Shown here in pieces: positions 1 to 7,636 of a stretch of 37,316 bases of DNA (the stretch's first letter is position 1; each line of letters starts with the position of its first letter). The stretch is from an uncultured Cellvibrionales bacterium (GTDB taxonomy: Bacteria; Pseudomonadota; Gammaproteobacteria; Pseudomonadales; Dasaniaceae), in contig CAJVZD010000048.1 in assembly GCA_913019905.1 (NCBI GenBank), forward strand, positions 1 to 37,316, written 5' to 3'. The notes beneath the pieces were generated by a model, which saw only the letters and a list, made by a program, of their open reading frames with translations, had not been told where the DNA came from and searched no databases. Position numbers and translations under genes: made by a program.

Positions 1-1343
1 AATTCCTGTTGCGGTTCCCTATGCTCAATGTCTGGTTGAGTGGAGACGGTGTCTGAGGACCGGCTTGTTGTTACCAATGGTGCTGTGCCTAACGAATAAG
101 TGCGGAGCAATTGGTCCTGACTTTGCCATCTATCCGGTAGTGATAACGCGTCCCATAAGTGAGCGTGCATCTCGGGAACAGCCAGTTTTTCGCGGTTGGT
201 TTCGAAGGCTGGCACTTGAAATTGAAGGTGGTCACCCGCGCTAAATTGCAAAGGTGCATCCGGTCGCAGGCGTATTTCTTTGAGCATTGGTGTTAACCAA
301 CGACTTGAAATGACTTCGCCCCATTGCAGCGTATCGTGAAAAGCGCTATCGGGGATCAGAATATCGTCGCCATCGCGAGGATAGTGCTGGCAAGCCAGCC
401 GTACGCCATTGGCCAAATCAGTTTTGCTAAGCCGCTCGCGATCGACAGCCGTATCAGTCGGGGGCGCTTTTTGGTAGCGCAGCTTACATAGCCCGCAGCT
501 ACCTGATCCATCACAGTTGGACGCTAATGTGATACCGACTTGTGACAAACCTGCATAATAAGACAGAGAGGCATGGACGCTGGTATCCCGTACGCTATGG
601 CTGGAAGAACTGACTGCCACGGTGACTTGTACACCGCCAGCGTTTATACCCGGCAACCACAGAAAATCGGCGCGAGAAAAGCTACCAAAAACCAGTAACA
701 AACCTGACATGGATAACCACAAAGTAGCAAAGCCGACGGCAATGACCTGCGGGTTATTGAAGCTATCGTCACGCGAATAGTCCATGAAGTGCAGCATCAA
801 CAAAAAGTCTACGATCTGCCATTGATCATTACGGTGTGCCACCACGTGTCCATCGGCGACGGATATATAGACCCGGGTTGCAACATCATCGTCAAAATCC
901 AACCGCCACAACGCAGTCGTTATTCCCCTTATTTCTTCGGAACCTTTTCCTAGTTGCTCTGTGTTTATCAAACTACCTGACCCGCTATAACTGTTGAGCG
1001 CAATTTGTTCGGCGAGTTGTCGATCGATAATAAATTGCTCGCCAGTGATGGCGTTAAATATCGTCTTCTGGTGGTTTTGTACCACGCGATAAATCGGGCT
1101 TAGCAGAAAGCTCTCCAAGCTTATGGAGTCTACTTTTGACAGATCAACCGGCAATTTTGAGGGTGGCAAAATCTTATCGTAGAGTGTGAGAGGTGGACCG
1201 GTACCTAAGGTCTGCTTAGCATGGCGACCAGAGACAATACTGCTGTCAAATAAACTGATCAACATACCGCTGACTAGCCAAACCAACAGTTGAAGCCCGA
1301 TAAGCAGCCCTAACCATTTATGCAGCTTGCGGAAGAAAATCAA
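1..1343 (-). CDS. PepSY-TM / [2Fe-2S] ferredoxin / NqrF-like flavoprotein reductase (partial, C-terminus off left edge)
   Basis: My reading of the minus strand gives an open frame from a TTG at 1343 to the left edge, about 447 codons with no stop. It begins with a PepSY-type membrane helix (RKLHKWLGLLIGLQLLVWLV), has a PepSY-like periplasmic stretch and a second helix (about residues 190-210). A plant-type ferredoxin domain follows, with the cluster motif C-x5-C-x2-C (CDGSGSCGLC) and a later Cys in LACQHY. It then enters an FAD-binding reductase domain with RTYSLG, resembling the RxYS flavin motif of NqrF and ferredoxin reductases. Likely role: inner-membrane electron transfer from NAD(P)H to a periplasmic acceptor, perhaps ferric-chelate reduction (inference). 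The TTG overlaps the TGA of the upstream PepSY gene, so translation is probably coupled. The NAD(P)-binding end lies outside the window. Confidence 0.8.
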   Translation of the reverse strand, partial: MIFFRKLHKWLGLLIGLQLLVWLVSGMLISLFDSSIVSGRHAKQTLGTGPPLTLYDKILPPSKLPVDLSKVDSISLESFLLSPIYRVVQNHQKTIFNAITGEQFIIDRQLAEQIALNSYSGSGSLINTEQLGKGSEEIRGITTALWRLDFDDDVATRVYISVADGHVVAHRNDQWQIVDFLLMLHFMDYSRDDSFNNPQVIAVGFATLWLSMSGLLLVFGSFSRADFLWLPGINAGGVQVTVAVSSSSHSVRDTSVHASLSYYAGLSQVGITLASNCDGSGSCGLCKLRYQKAPPTDTAVDRERLSKTDLANGVRLACQHYPRDGDDILIPDSAFHDTLQWGEVISSRWLTPMLKEIRLRPDAPLQFSAGDHLQFQVPAFETNREKLAVPEMHAHLWDALSLPDRWQSQDQLLRTYSLGTAPLVTTSRSSDTVSTQPDIEHREPQQE

Positions 1344-2062
1344 ATCGTTTTCTCTATTGGCCGACTGTTTTTGAAACTGTAAAACAGCAGCCAAATGCCA
1401 CTGCTGGCAAATAATACTCCAGCTACTGAAAAGATTTGAAGTAGCGTGTTGTTCACATTGTCTCTTTCGTCATAATCCATTATATGCAGCATCCATAAAA
1501 AATCAAAAATGTGCCACAGGGTATGGCGGCGTTTTATAAATTGCCCGCTACTGGGATCTATATAAAAGCTACTATTCCATCCGTCATCAAAATCTATCCG
1601 CCACTTGGACCTGGGTTCACGGTGAAGTTCAGTATCAGGATGGCCATCCATTTGTTCAGCTAGGCGAATTTGGCCTTCTCCTGCATAGTGATAGCGAGCG
1701 ATTTTTAAAATGGTTTCCCGGCTCAGTGGCGATAATTGTTCACCGGTTTCGGCATCCAGCAGGTCAGTATTTGATTGGCTCTTTATCAGATAGACAGGGT
1801 TGCCCAGAAGGGATTTTAGAGTGATGGTGTGAGTCTTGGGATAACGTTGCGCAATTTGATTCATTGATAAACTTAGCGCGACTTTTTTTCCGGTAACGTT
1901 CCCCACAGTTTGGCGCATATTTTTCACCAGCATGTCACCATGGATGATGTCGATATGGACCGCCACCATATAAAAACCACTCAATGCCCACAAAAACAAC
2001 TGAATACCGACAATCAAGGCCATCCATTTATGAATCTTCCGGGATAGTCTTACTGCTTTCAT
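1340..2062 (-). CDS. PepSY domain membrane protein
   Basis: 240 residues. An N-terminal helix after a basic start (SRKIHKWMALIVGIQLFLWA) and a C-terminal helix (about residues 208-230) flank a periplasmic PepSY-like region. The layout and the motif HKW-x-(A/G)-L-(I/L)-(V/I)-G match the start of the next gene (1-1343), so the two are paralogous and probably work as a pair. Such proteins often accompany ferric-siderophore uptake or reduction systems, but no such receptor is adjacent here. The next gene's TTG start overlaps this gene's stop. Family assignment is good; specific function is unknown. Confidence 0.75.
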   Translation of the reverse strand: MKAVRLSRKIHKWMALIVGIQLFLWALSGFYMVAVHIDIIHGDMLVKNMRQTVGNVTGKKVALSLSMNQIAQRYPKTHTITLKSLLGNPVYLIKSQSNTDLLDAETGEQLSPLSRETILKIARYHYAGEGQIRLAEQMDGHPDTELHREPRSKWRIDFDDGWNSSFYIDPSSGQFIKRRHTLWHIFDFLWMLHIMDYDERDNVNNTLLQIFSVAGVLFASSGIWLLFYSFKNSRPIEKTI

Positions 2063-2201
2063 TATCTCTGTATCCTCTGCAACGTCGACTCTTTATAAAA
2101 CCGATATCGCCGCAATCACTGTTTGATGTCTCTGTTCGTCCAGCTGGAGAAAATAGACGGCTTACCAGCGCCTTCTTCACTATTGATTACTTGGGAAAGT
2201 A

Positions 2202-3077
2202 CTAGCTGCTGAAGAATTCCCGGAGAATATTATTCACCTGTTCGGGGTCTTCAAGCATCGGTGAGTGCCCAAGCCCCGGCAACCGGCGAACCTGTAAATC
2301 CGAAACAAAAAGAGGCAGGTCGTCGATGAAGGAGGGCACAAAAGTGTCGTCTCTTTCTCCCCAGATGAGCAGCCCAGGTACGTCGGTACTAGCCGTTCGG
2401 GATGGCCAAAAGTGTTTATCGTTAATCTGATCGAGTTCAGGGATATTGGCGCGGTACCAATTAATTCCACCATCAACCGTGCCCGGTTGTGCTAACCCCT
2501 GACGGAATATTTCATCGTGCTCTGCCGTAAAGTGCGGTAATTTACGTAGACTGCTGTAGGCGTTTTTCCAGAGTAAATTTGCGCCGTTCTCAGTGATTTT
2601 TCGGTGTTGCTTACCGCTTCGCATACTGAACATGTACGATGAACGAGTCTGTTGATCTGGGTTATTTTCAAGTAAGCCAAGAAGCTGGTTAGTGGGTGGA
2701 GCGTTAATTCCAACAACCTTATGAAGGCGTTGTGGATACTGCTGGGCGTATGACCAGGCAAGCGCGCCGCCCCAGTCATGACCAACCAGATAGAATTTCT
2801 CATCGCCTATCAGGTGCTTGGCAAGTTCATCTAATTGGTAAGTAAGATTGGGTAGTTTATATAAAGACAGGTCCTCTGGCTTTGAAGAGAGATTTATCCC
2901 CGGACCATCCACTGCAACCACTCGAAAATGATCTTTGAGAGCAGTCATCTGATGATGAAAGGAAAACCAGAACAGCGGAAATCCATGATAGAAAATAATG
3001 AGGGGACCTGAGCCTGCCTCAACATAATGTAAGTTAACGCCCGCGATTTCCAGATAACCATCTTTAAAATCAGTCAT
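2202..3077 (-). CDS. alpha/beta hydrolase, epoxide-hydrolase / haloalkane-dehalogenase type
   Basis: 291 residues, the usual length for soluble epoxide hydrolases. The oxyanion motif HGFP is at 31-34 and the nucleophile elbow GHDWGG places Asp at 101. The acid is in WGERDD (Asp243/244) and the base is His271 in GLGHSPMLEDPEQV. An Asp nucleophile rather than Ser points to epoxide hydrolase or dehalogenase chemistry. The cap region has NWYRANIP (Tyr208) and a second Tyr at 148, as expected for the ring-opening tyrosines of epoxide hydrolases. Cytosolic; no signal peptide. It lies 139 bp upstream of the PepSY pair on the same strand but probably has its own promoter. No TTCGAA operator is near it. 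Substrate unknown. Confidence 0.8.
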   Translation of the reverse strand: MTDFKDGYLEIAGVNLHYVEAGSGPLIIFYHGFPLFWFSFHHQMTALKDHFRVVAVDGPGINLSSKPEDLSLYKLPNLTYQLDELAKHLIGDEKFYLVGHDWGGALAWSYAQQYPQRLHKVVGINAPPTNQLLGLLENNPDQQTRSSYMFSMRSGKQHRKITENGANLLWKNAYSSLRKLPHFTAEHDEIFRQGLAQPGTVDGGINWYRANIPELDQINDKHFWPSRTASTDVPGLLIWGERDDTFVPSFIDDLPLFVSDLQVRRLPGLGHSPMLEDPEQVNNILREFFSS

Positions 3078-3265
3078 GAGTGTTCGAGCCAGATTTTTTC
3101 AATACAATATCGAAACATAGGATTTGCGCTGTGGTTCCCGATGCGTTTAAGTTAGATTGTACTATTTTTATTGATTCGTAATAAGCTCATCGTGGATTTT
3201 ACTGGGTTAGCGGACTTCGCTCGATCACGTTCAAAAAGTACCGCTCGTATATACCAAACCAGTAA

Positions 3266-3718
3266 TCACAATGGAATGTCCAGTCCTACTTTGACATTCT
3301 CCATGACGACGGTGGATTGAAATTTTTGTATTGTTGAATCAGCGAAAAAAAGCTCTCGGGTTAGCTTCTCGTATTCCAGCATATTTTCCGCTATAGCGAC
3401 TAATAGAAAATCTCTGTCGCCGGTGACGTAATAACATTGTTGAACTTGAGGGTGGCTCAGGACTCGCTTCTTAAAGTTGTCGATATTATTAGCTGAGCCC
3501 TGTTTTAATGTTACCTCCACTATCACGGTGACATAGTTGCCGACGTGAATTCCATCGAGGATAGCGACTTCCTTAGTGATCTTCCCAGATTCTTTCAGCT
3601 TTTTTATTCGTCGTTGACAGGCTGTCGCAGAAAGGCCAATTTGACTACCCAGTTCGTCAGTCGATAAGCGGCAGTTATTTTGTAGCGATCTAAGGATTTG
3701 ACGATCAAATGTATCCAT
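3266..3718 (-). CDS. Lrp/AsnC-family transcriptional regulator
   Basis: About 150 residues from the ATG at 3718 (MDTFDRQILRSLQNN), the classic Lrp/AsnC opening. An in-frame ATG at 3763 would add 15 residues of non-family sequence. An N-terminal winged HTH with LSTDELGSQIGLSATACQRRIKKL is followed by an alpha/beta RAM ligand-binding domain including YYVTGDRDFLLVA. These proteins sense amino acids or small molecules and form dimers or octamers. It is divergent from the glutathione S-transferase at 3862, which is its most likely target along with its own gene. No operator is recognised in the spacer. Confidence 0.88.
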   Translation of the reverse strand: MDTFDRQILRSLQNNCRLSTDELGSQIGLSATACQRRIKKLKESGKITKEVAILDGIHVGNYVTVIVEVTLKQGSANNIDNFKKRVLSHPQVQQCYYVTGDRDFLLVAIAENMLEYEKLTRELFFADSTIQKFQSTVVMENVKVGLDIPL

Positions 3719-3861
3719 TGCGCAGAAAATACTCTTATAAGAACTAAAATTGCAGTATAGCATACCTCGGTGAGTATTTTTTGCAGCGTTTCGTTATCAA
3801 TACGTGATTAAGATGTCCTCCGTTAAAACACTAATCACAATCAACATTAGAAGGGTTTAAA

Positions 3862-4524
3862 ATGTCTCGCATCTTATATTCAGGTACTCGGAACGCATCC
3901 AGTTGGGCATTCAGAGCGTGGCTCGCATTGAAAGAACAGGGGGTTGAGTTTGAGGAGGTCGATGTTGACATCCGTCGGCCACAACGGTGGGCAAACTTGG
4001 CTAAAATTGCAGAAATATCCCCCGCGGCAGCCGTGCCGGTATTCGTTGATAATGGATTTGTGATTTACGATTCCTCTGCGATCATGGAATACGCCAATGA
4101 GCTCGGCACGTCATCGTTATTGCCGAAAGACATCAAATTGCGGGCTAGAGCTCGTTCGATGATAGCCTGGCAACATTCCACCTTTGGAAACATTTGTTCT
4201 GGTCTTTCTTTTGAAAGCTCTTTTTATCCCAATAAGAAACAGCTCAGTGCCGATGAAAAAGCCAGTGCAGAACGTATCTATTCAATGTGGGAAACGGAAC
4301 TGGCAGATCACGGTGGACCTTATTTAGTCGGTGATTATTCACTGGCTGACATTGCGTTTGTTCCCTCTGTGTTACGACTGAAGTTGCATCACCCTGTGAC
4401 CAATGATTGGCCGTTGACCGCTGAATGGATGAGGCAACTATTAAATAGACCGCTCGTTCAAGAGTGGTTAATGGATGCCAATAAACTACCGCCGATCTAT
4501 CATGAGGGGTATCACAGAGGATAA
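3862..4524 (+). CDS. glutathione S-transferase family protein
   Basis: 220 residues. A thioredoxin-like N-terminal domain (about 1-83) holds SGTRNASSWAFRAW near the start, the region of the catalytic Ser in zeta/theta-like GSTs. The cis-Pro segment AAVPVF and the glutathione-contacting DSSAIMEY follow. A helical C-terminal domain (about 95-210) includes GPYLVGDYSLADIAFVP, the usual N-capping box and hydrophobic staple. Cytosolic; expected to conjugate, isomerise or dehalogenate via glutathione. The start is preceded by GAAGGG about 7 bases upstream. It is divergent from the Lrp-type regulator. Nearest annotation would be a maleylacetoacetate-isomerase-like GST, but no aromatic pathway genes adjoin it. 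Confidence 0.85.
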   Translation: MSRILYSGTRNASSWAFRAWLALKEQGVEFEEVDVDIRRPQRWANLAKIAEISPAAAVPVFVDNGFVIYDSSAIMEYANELGTSSLLPKDIKLRARARSMIAWQHSTFGNICSGLSFESSFYPNKKQLSADEKASAERIYSMWETELADHGGPYLVGDYSLADIAFVPSVLRLKLHHPVTNDWPLTAEWMRQLLNRPLVQEWLMDANKLPPIYHEGYHRG

Positions 4525-4609
4525 CAGCCCGCAGTACTATCGCGGACGACCATTAACTTCTGGTAGCGACTAAGCTTGCATTACCGCTTGCTGTTCAAGC
4601 GTAAGCCGT

Positions 4610-4851
4610 TTGGGTGTTGGCTTCCGCGGCAGTGGTGGGGTTATTCGCGACGTATTACTGGGAGAGATTCCGCTGATTTTGCGGGCGAACTTCTATGCTA
4701 TCCCCTCTCTTCTGGGGGGGGGGCTATGCTATTAGCCGACCATTTTCCTATTAGCGAGCAGTGGCAAATCGTTATAGTTGCTTCAGTGGCAATCGCCCCC
4801 CGATTTATCGCGATGCGCTATCAATTGTCTTTACCTAAGGTCGTTTCATAG
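4610..4851 (+). pseudogene. TRIC/UPF0126 membrane protein remnant 1 (5' end lost, frameshifted)
   Basis: Only the C-terminal third of the family is recognisable. GVIRDVLLGEIPLILRANFYA matches the intact copy's GVIRDVLLGEIPLVLRADFYA (11111-11722) almost exactly. A run of ten G (4714-4723) then throws the frame out and it stops at TAG (4732-4734). In the shifted frame the homology resumes (VASVAIAPRF, LSLPKV) and ends at the TAG at 4849. One extra G would restore the match. No N-terminal half is found upstream, so this is a decayed partial copy, not an expressed channel. It lies just before TonB receptor 1. Confidence 0.8.
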
Positions 4852-4893
4852 GATAATCGGGAATAGATTTACGCTGTTTATCGGAATTAATTT

Positions 4894-4903
4894 ACTTCGA
4901 AGT
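4894..4903. promoter_or_regulatory. TTCGAA operator, distal site of TonB receptor 1
   Basis: ACTTCGAAGT is a perfect 10-bp palindrome in the context TTTACTTCGAAGTCAAA. It shares the right half GAAGTCA with the sites at 15723, 20913 and 35226. It lies 307 bp upstream of the receptor start, with a second site at 5106. Confidence 0.6.
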
Positions 4904-5105
4904 CAAAAAAATCTTTTTATCTAAAGCCTGTAACTTGCCTGAATTAGAAAACATCTATAATTGGGGTTTCTTTAACTTATTGAATATTAGCAATAAATTT
5001 TTGTTGTTGCTGTCGGTTCACTATAAATCGCTTGAAAGATCACCTCAGGCTAAAAGCTTTTGACACAGTTAAAATCAAACTAATTAATATTGAGGTTGAC
5101 TTTTT

Positions 5106-5120
5106 TTGCATTCGAAGTAC
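5106..5120. promoter_or_regulatory. TTCGAA operator, proximal site of TonB receptor 1
   Basis: TTGCATTCGAAGTAC is one of six copies of the 13-mer TTGCATTCGAAGT in the window. It lies 90 bp upstream of the receptor start, directly after a TTGACT -35-like hexamer. TTGCATTC and GAAGTAC form imperfect inverted half-sites around a central CG, the usual form of LacI-family operators. Confidence 0.75.
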
Positions 5121-5209
5121 AAAATGCAATTCGATATTATGGAAAAAGCTGATTAATTCAATCAGAACGACATTAAGCATCACAATCAATAATTACTTGG
5201 GAGACTAAT

Positions 5210-7549
5210 ATGGGTTCAATGTTCACAGCTAAAAGTTCTGTGCTAGCATCTTCGATCGCGGCTGTTCTCGCAGCAAATTCAGCAATGGCACAATCTACGC
5301 TGGTATTGGAAGAGGTTATTGTCACGGCCACAAAGCGTGCAGTTAATCTTCAGGATGTTCCGCTTTCTGTGACGTCTGTTCAAGGTGATACGCTCATTGC
5401 TCTGGGTGTTGAATCGGTGGTTACTATGGAAAAAACCACGCCGGGTATGAAAATCCGGGTGGTGGGTAATACGCCGAGTATTGTTATGCGAGGTGCTGGT
5501 TCTGCGGGTACTACTGATGTGGCTGTGCCTATCTATAACGATGGTCTGTATCGTCCTCGTTCTGCACAGGGGCTTGCCAGTTTTATTGATATAGACCGTG
5601 TAGAGATTCTGCGAGGTCCTCAGGGAACCCTGTTTGGTCGTAATACGCTAGGTGGCTTGGTCAATGTCATTACCGTCAAACCAGATACTGAGGAAATGTC
5701 TTATGGTGGTGCATTCACTGCTGGAGATTACGGTCTGCGAAAATTTGAAGGTTTTGTTAATGTGCCTTTAACCGATAAGGTTGCTTTGCGTATTGTCGGC
5801 ACTGATACCGAGCGCGACCCTTATGTTGAAAATACCTATGATAGCGGCGGTGGCTTGAAAGATGCCGATTCGTCATATTTTCGCGGTCAATTAAATTTTG
5901 ATATTTCCGATACTATGAACCTAAACCTGACGGCAGGTTATTGGAAAGATACGGCTAACGGTGCGGGTGACTTTGGTCACAAAGTTATGGGTATTCCCGT
6001 CAACCCAACCACGCGACAAACCAATGGCCTCAGCGGCGTATTGGATATCCGTCAAGGCTTGAGAGATGATTGGGGTGGAGGTAAAAACACCACGGGTAGT
6101 ATTTCTGATGGTGACCTTAGCGCCTTCATTTCTTCAGACCCTCGCGAAGTGGCATTTGATTTCCGCCCGAATCGTGATCTTGAAGAAGATTCTTTTAGCG
6201 CCTTGTTTAAGTGGGATCTAGGCTTTGCTGAATTGAAAGCCAACATTGGTTACGCCGATTATGAGTCAACAACCATGATCGATGGTGATTTTTCTATCGC
6301 TGGCGCCTATCGCTCTGATAATGTGCCCAAAGGCTACGTGTCAGGAGAGTGGGGAACTTCCGAGTCTTTGCAGGTTGATATCAACCTGACCTCCCTGAGT
6401 GATGGCCCCCTACGTTGGACGGCGGGTTATTACAATTTTGATGAGGAATCAAGTTACGCTTGGATTTGGGGTGAGACCACCAACCAGAATAATCCACAGG
6501 ATATGACTTGGGCTCACTGGATACATGGTTCAGAAAGTACAGTTGAATCTCAAGCGTTGTATGGGCAAGCAGAATACGATTTCACCGAAGATCTAACAGT
6601 GACTGTGGGCCTTCGCTATAGCGAAGATGAGCGAACTTCAGAAGGGCTTTCCCCTGTCGCAGCTACACTAGGGAACAATAGCGGTCCGAGTTTTTCTACA
6701 GAGCCATACCCGCACTGGCGTTCGCCTTATTTCAACGAAGGTGACGATGACACTGTTGATTACCGTGTGGCGGCCCAGTACAACATATCGGATGATGTGA
6801 TGGTTTTTGCTTCTGCTTCGACCGGTTATATTTCCGGCAAAACTCAATCTACAACAGGTAATCTGTTAGATGGGACTGAAGTAGACTCCTACGAGATTGG
6901 CGTAAAGAGTACGCTGCTCGATGGCGCCATGACTCTGAATGCGACCTATTATCAGGCTGATTATAAAGGCTTGACTACGTCGCTGTTGGTTTTGGTAAAT
7001 AATGTATTTACCTCTGATTCAGTACCGGGGGGTGATATGGACTCTTCAGGTGTTGAAGTTGACATGGTTTGGCAGCCAATAGAAAACCTGAAAGTGACAG
7101 GTGGTTTGGCTCTGGATAACTCTGAATTTGGTAAATTCCGGAAACAGAATCCTTATACCGAAGATGATGGTTTGGCCAGTGATGGTTTCTACGATTTGAA
7201 GGGTGAAGATACACCTTATTCACCTGATATGACTCTGAATCTGGGTGTGTCTTATCAGATCAGTTTGGACCGTGCCGGTACTATCGTCCCTGGTATTTTT
7301 GTTTACTACTCGGATGATTACAAAACGACGCCAGTGGATTACTTCTGGTCGAAACAGGATAGCTACACTACTGTTGATCTGAGTGTTAAATGGTATTCTG
7401 CCGATGACATGTTTACTGTTCAGGCTTACGTCAATAATGCGACAGATGAAGATGTTATCACGGGTACCGATTCCTATAGTGGTGCTCGCGCTGTTGCTGA
7501 CTTCAACGACCCGCGTGTTTGGGGTATTCGTGCCGCATATGATTTCTAG
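5210..7549 (+). CDS. TonB-dependent outer-membrane receptor 1
   Basis: 779 residues, a usual TonB-receptor length. A signal peptide (about 1-27, ending ANSAMAQ) precedes a TonB-box-like segment LEEVIVTATKR. The plug domain (about 40-155) contains the conserved RVEILRGPQGTLFGRNTLGG. The remainder is a 22-strand barrel ending in AAYDF, with the terminal Phe expected for Bam-dependent insertion. It imports a substrate across the outer membrane using TonB/ExbB/ExbD energy; those genes are not in this window and neither is a SusD or FecR partner. It is preceded by two operators and followed by a terminator (7583-7608) and a TPR-sulfotransferase. It is distantly similar to receptor 2 (15860). The substrate is unknown; control by the same operator as catabolic genes suggests a carbon source rather than iron. 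Confidence 0.93.
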   Translation: MGSMFTAKSSVLASSIAAVLAANSAMAQSTLVLEEVIVTATKRAVNLQDVPLSVTSVQGDTLIALGVESVVTMEKTTPGMKIRVVGNTPSIVMRGAGSAGTTDVAVPIYNDGLYRPRSAQGLASFIDIDRVEILRGPQGTLFGRNTLGGLVNVITVKPDTEEMSYGGAFTAGDYGLRKFEGFVNVPLTDKVALRIVGTDTERDPYVENTYDSGGGLKDADSSYFRGQLNFDISDTMNLNLTAGYWKDTANGAGDFGHKVMGIPVNPTTRQTNGLSGVLDIRQGLRDDWGGGKNTTGSISDGDLSAFISSDPREVAFDFRPNRDLEEDSFSALFKWDLGFAELKANIGYADYESTTMIDGDFSIAGAYRSDNVPKGYVSGEWGTSESLQVDINLTSLSDGPLRWTAGYYNFDEESSYAWIWGETTNQNNPQDMTWAHWIHGSESTVESQALYGQAEYDFTEDLTVTVGLRYSEDERTSEGLSPVAATLGNNSGPSFSTEPYPHWRSPYFNEGDDDTVDYRVAAQYNISDDVMVFASASTGYISGKTQSTTGNLLDGTEVDSYEIGVKSTLLDGAMTLNATYYQADYKGLTTSLLVLVNNVFTSDSVPGGDMDSSGVEVDMVWQPIENLKVTGGLALDNSEFGKFRKQNPYTEDDGLASDGFYDLKGEDTPYSPDMTLNLGVSYQISLDRAGTIVPGIFVYYSDDYKTTPVDYFWSKQDSYTTVDLSVKWYSADDMFTVQAYVNNATDEDVITGTDSYSGARAVADFNDPRVWGIRAAYDF

Positions 7550-7582
7550 TCTTGCCTAAGGCTGGCATTTTACTCTAATGTG

Positions 7583-7608
7583 AAGCCTCGCAATTGCGAG
7601 GCTTTTTT
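7583..7608 (+). terminator. rho-independent terminator after TonB receptor 1
   Basis: AAGCCTCGC (7583-7591), loop AATT, GCGAGGCTT (7596-7604), then T's to 7608: a strong GC-rich 9-bp stem with a U-tract. It lies 33 bp after the receptor stop. An ATG just before it (7580) cannot be the start of the following gene, since it would place the terminator inside the coding region. Confidence 0.85.
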
Positions 7609-7636
7609 GTTTCTGATTTATGGAGATGGTAAAACG

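Larger units (their letters stand above)
4852..5209 (+). promoter_or_regulatory. upstream region of TonB receptor 1
   Basis: This 358-bp AT-rich gap has no gene. It holds two copies of the TTCGAA-centred operator (4894-4903 and 5106-5120) whose centres are about 215 bp apart. A candidate promoter is TTGACT at 5096-5101 with TACAAA at 5118-5123 (16-bp spacer), which would place the second operator between -35 and -10. TATTAT at 5135-5140 is another possible -10. A GGGAGA ribosome-binding site precedes the ATG at 5210. The promoter assignment is by eye. Confidence 0.5.

Noticed and set aside
7580..7636. ATG start at 7580 for the TPR-sulfotransferase
   Set aside because: It would put the receptor's terminator hairpin inside the coding region; the TTG at 7637 has a good RBS and gives the expected TPR start.
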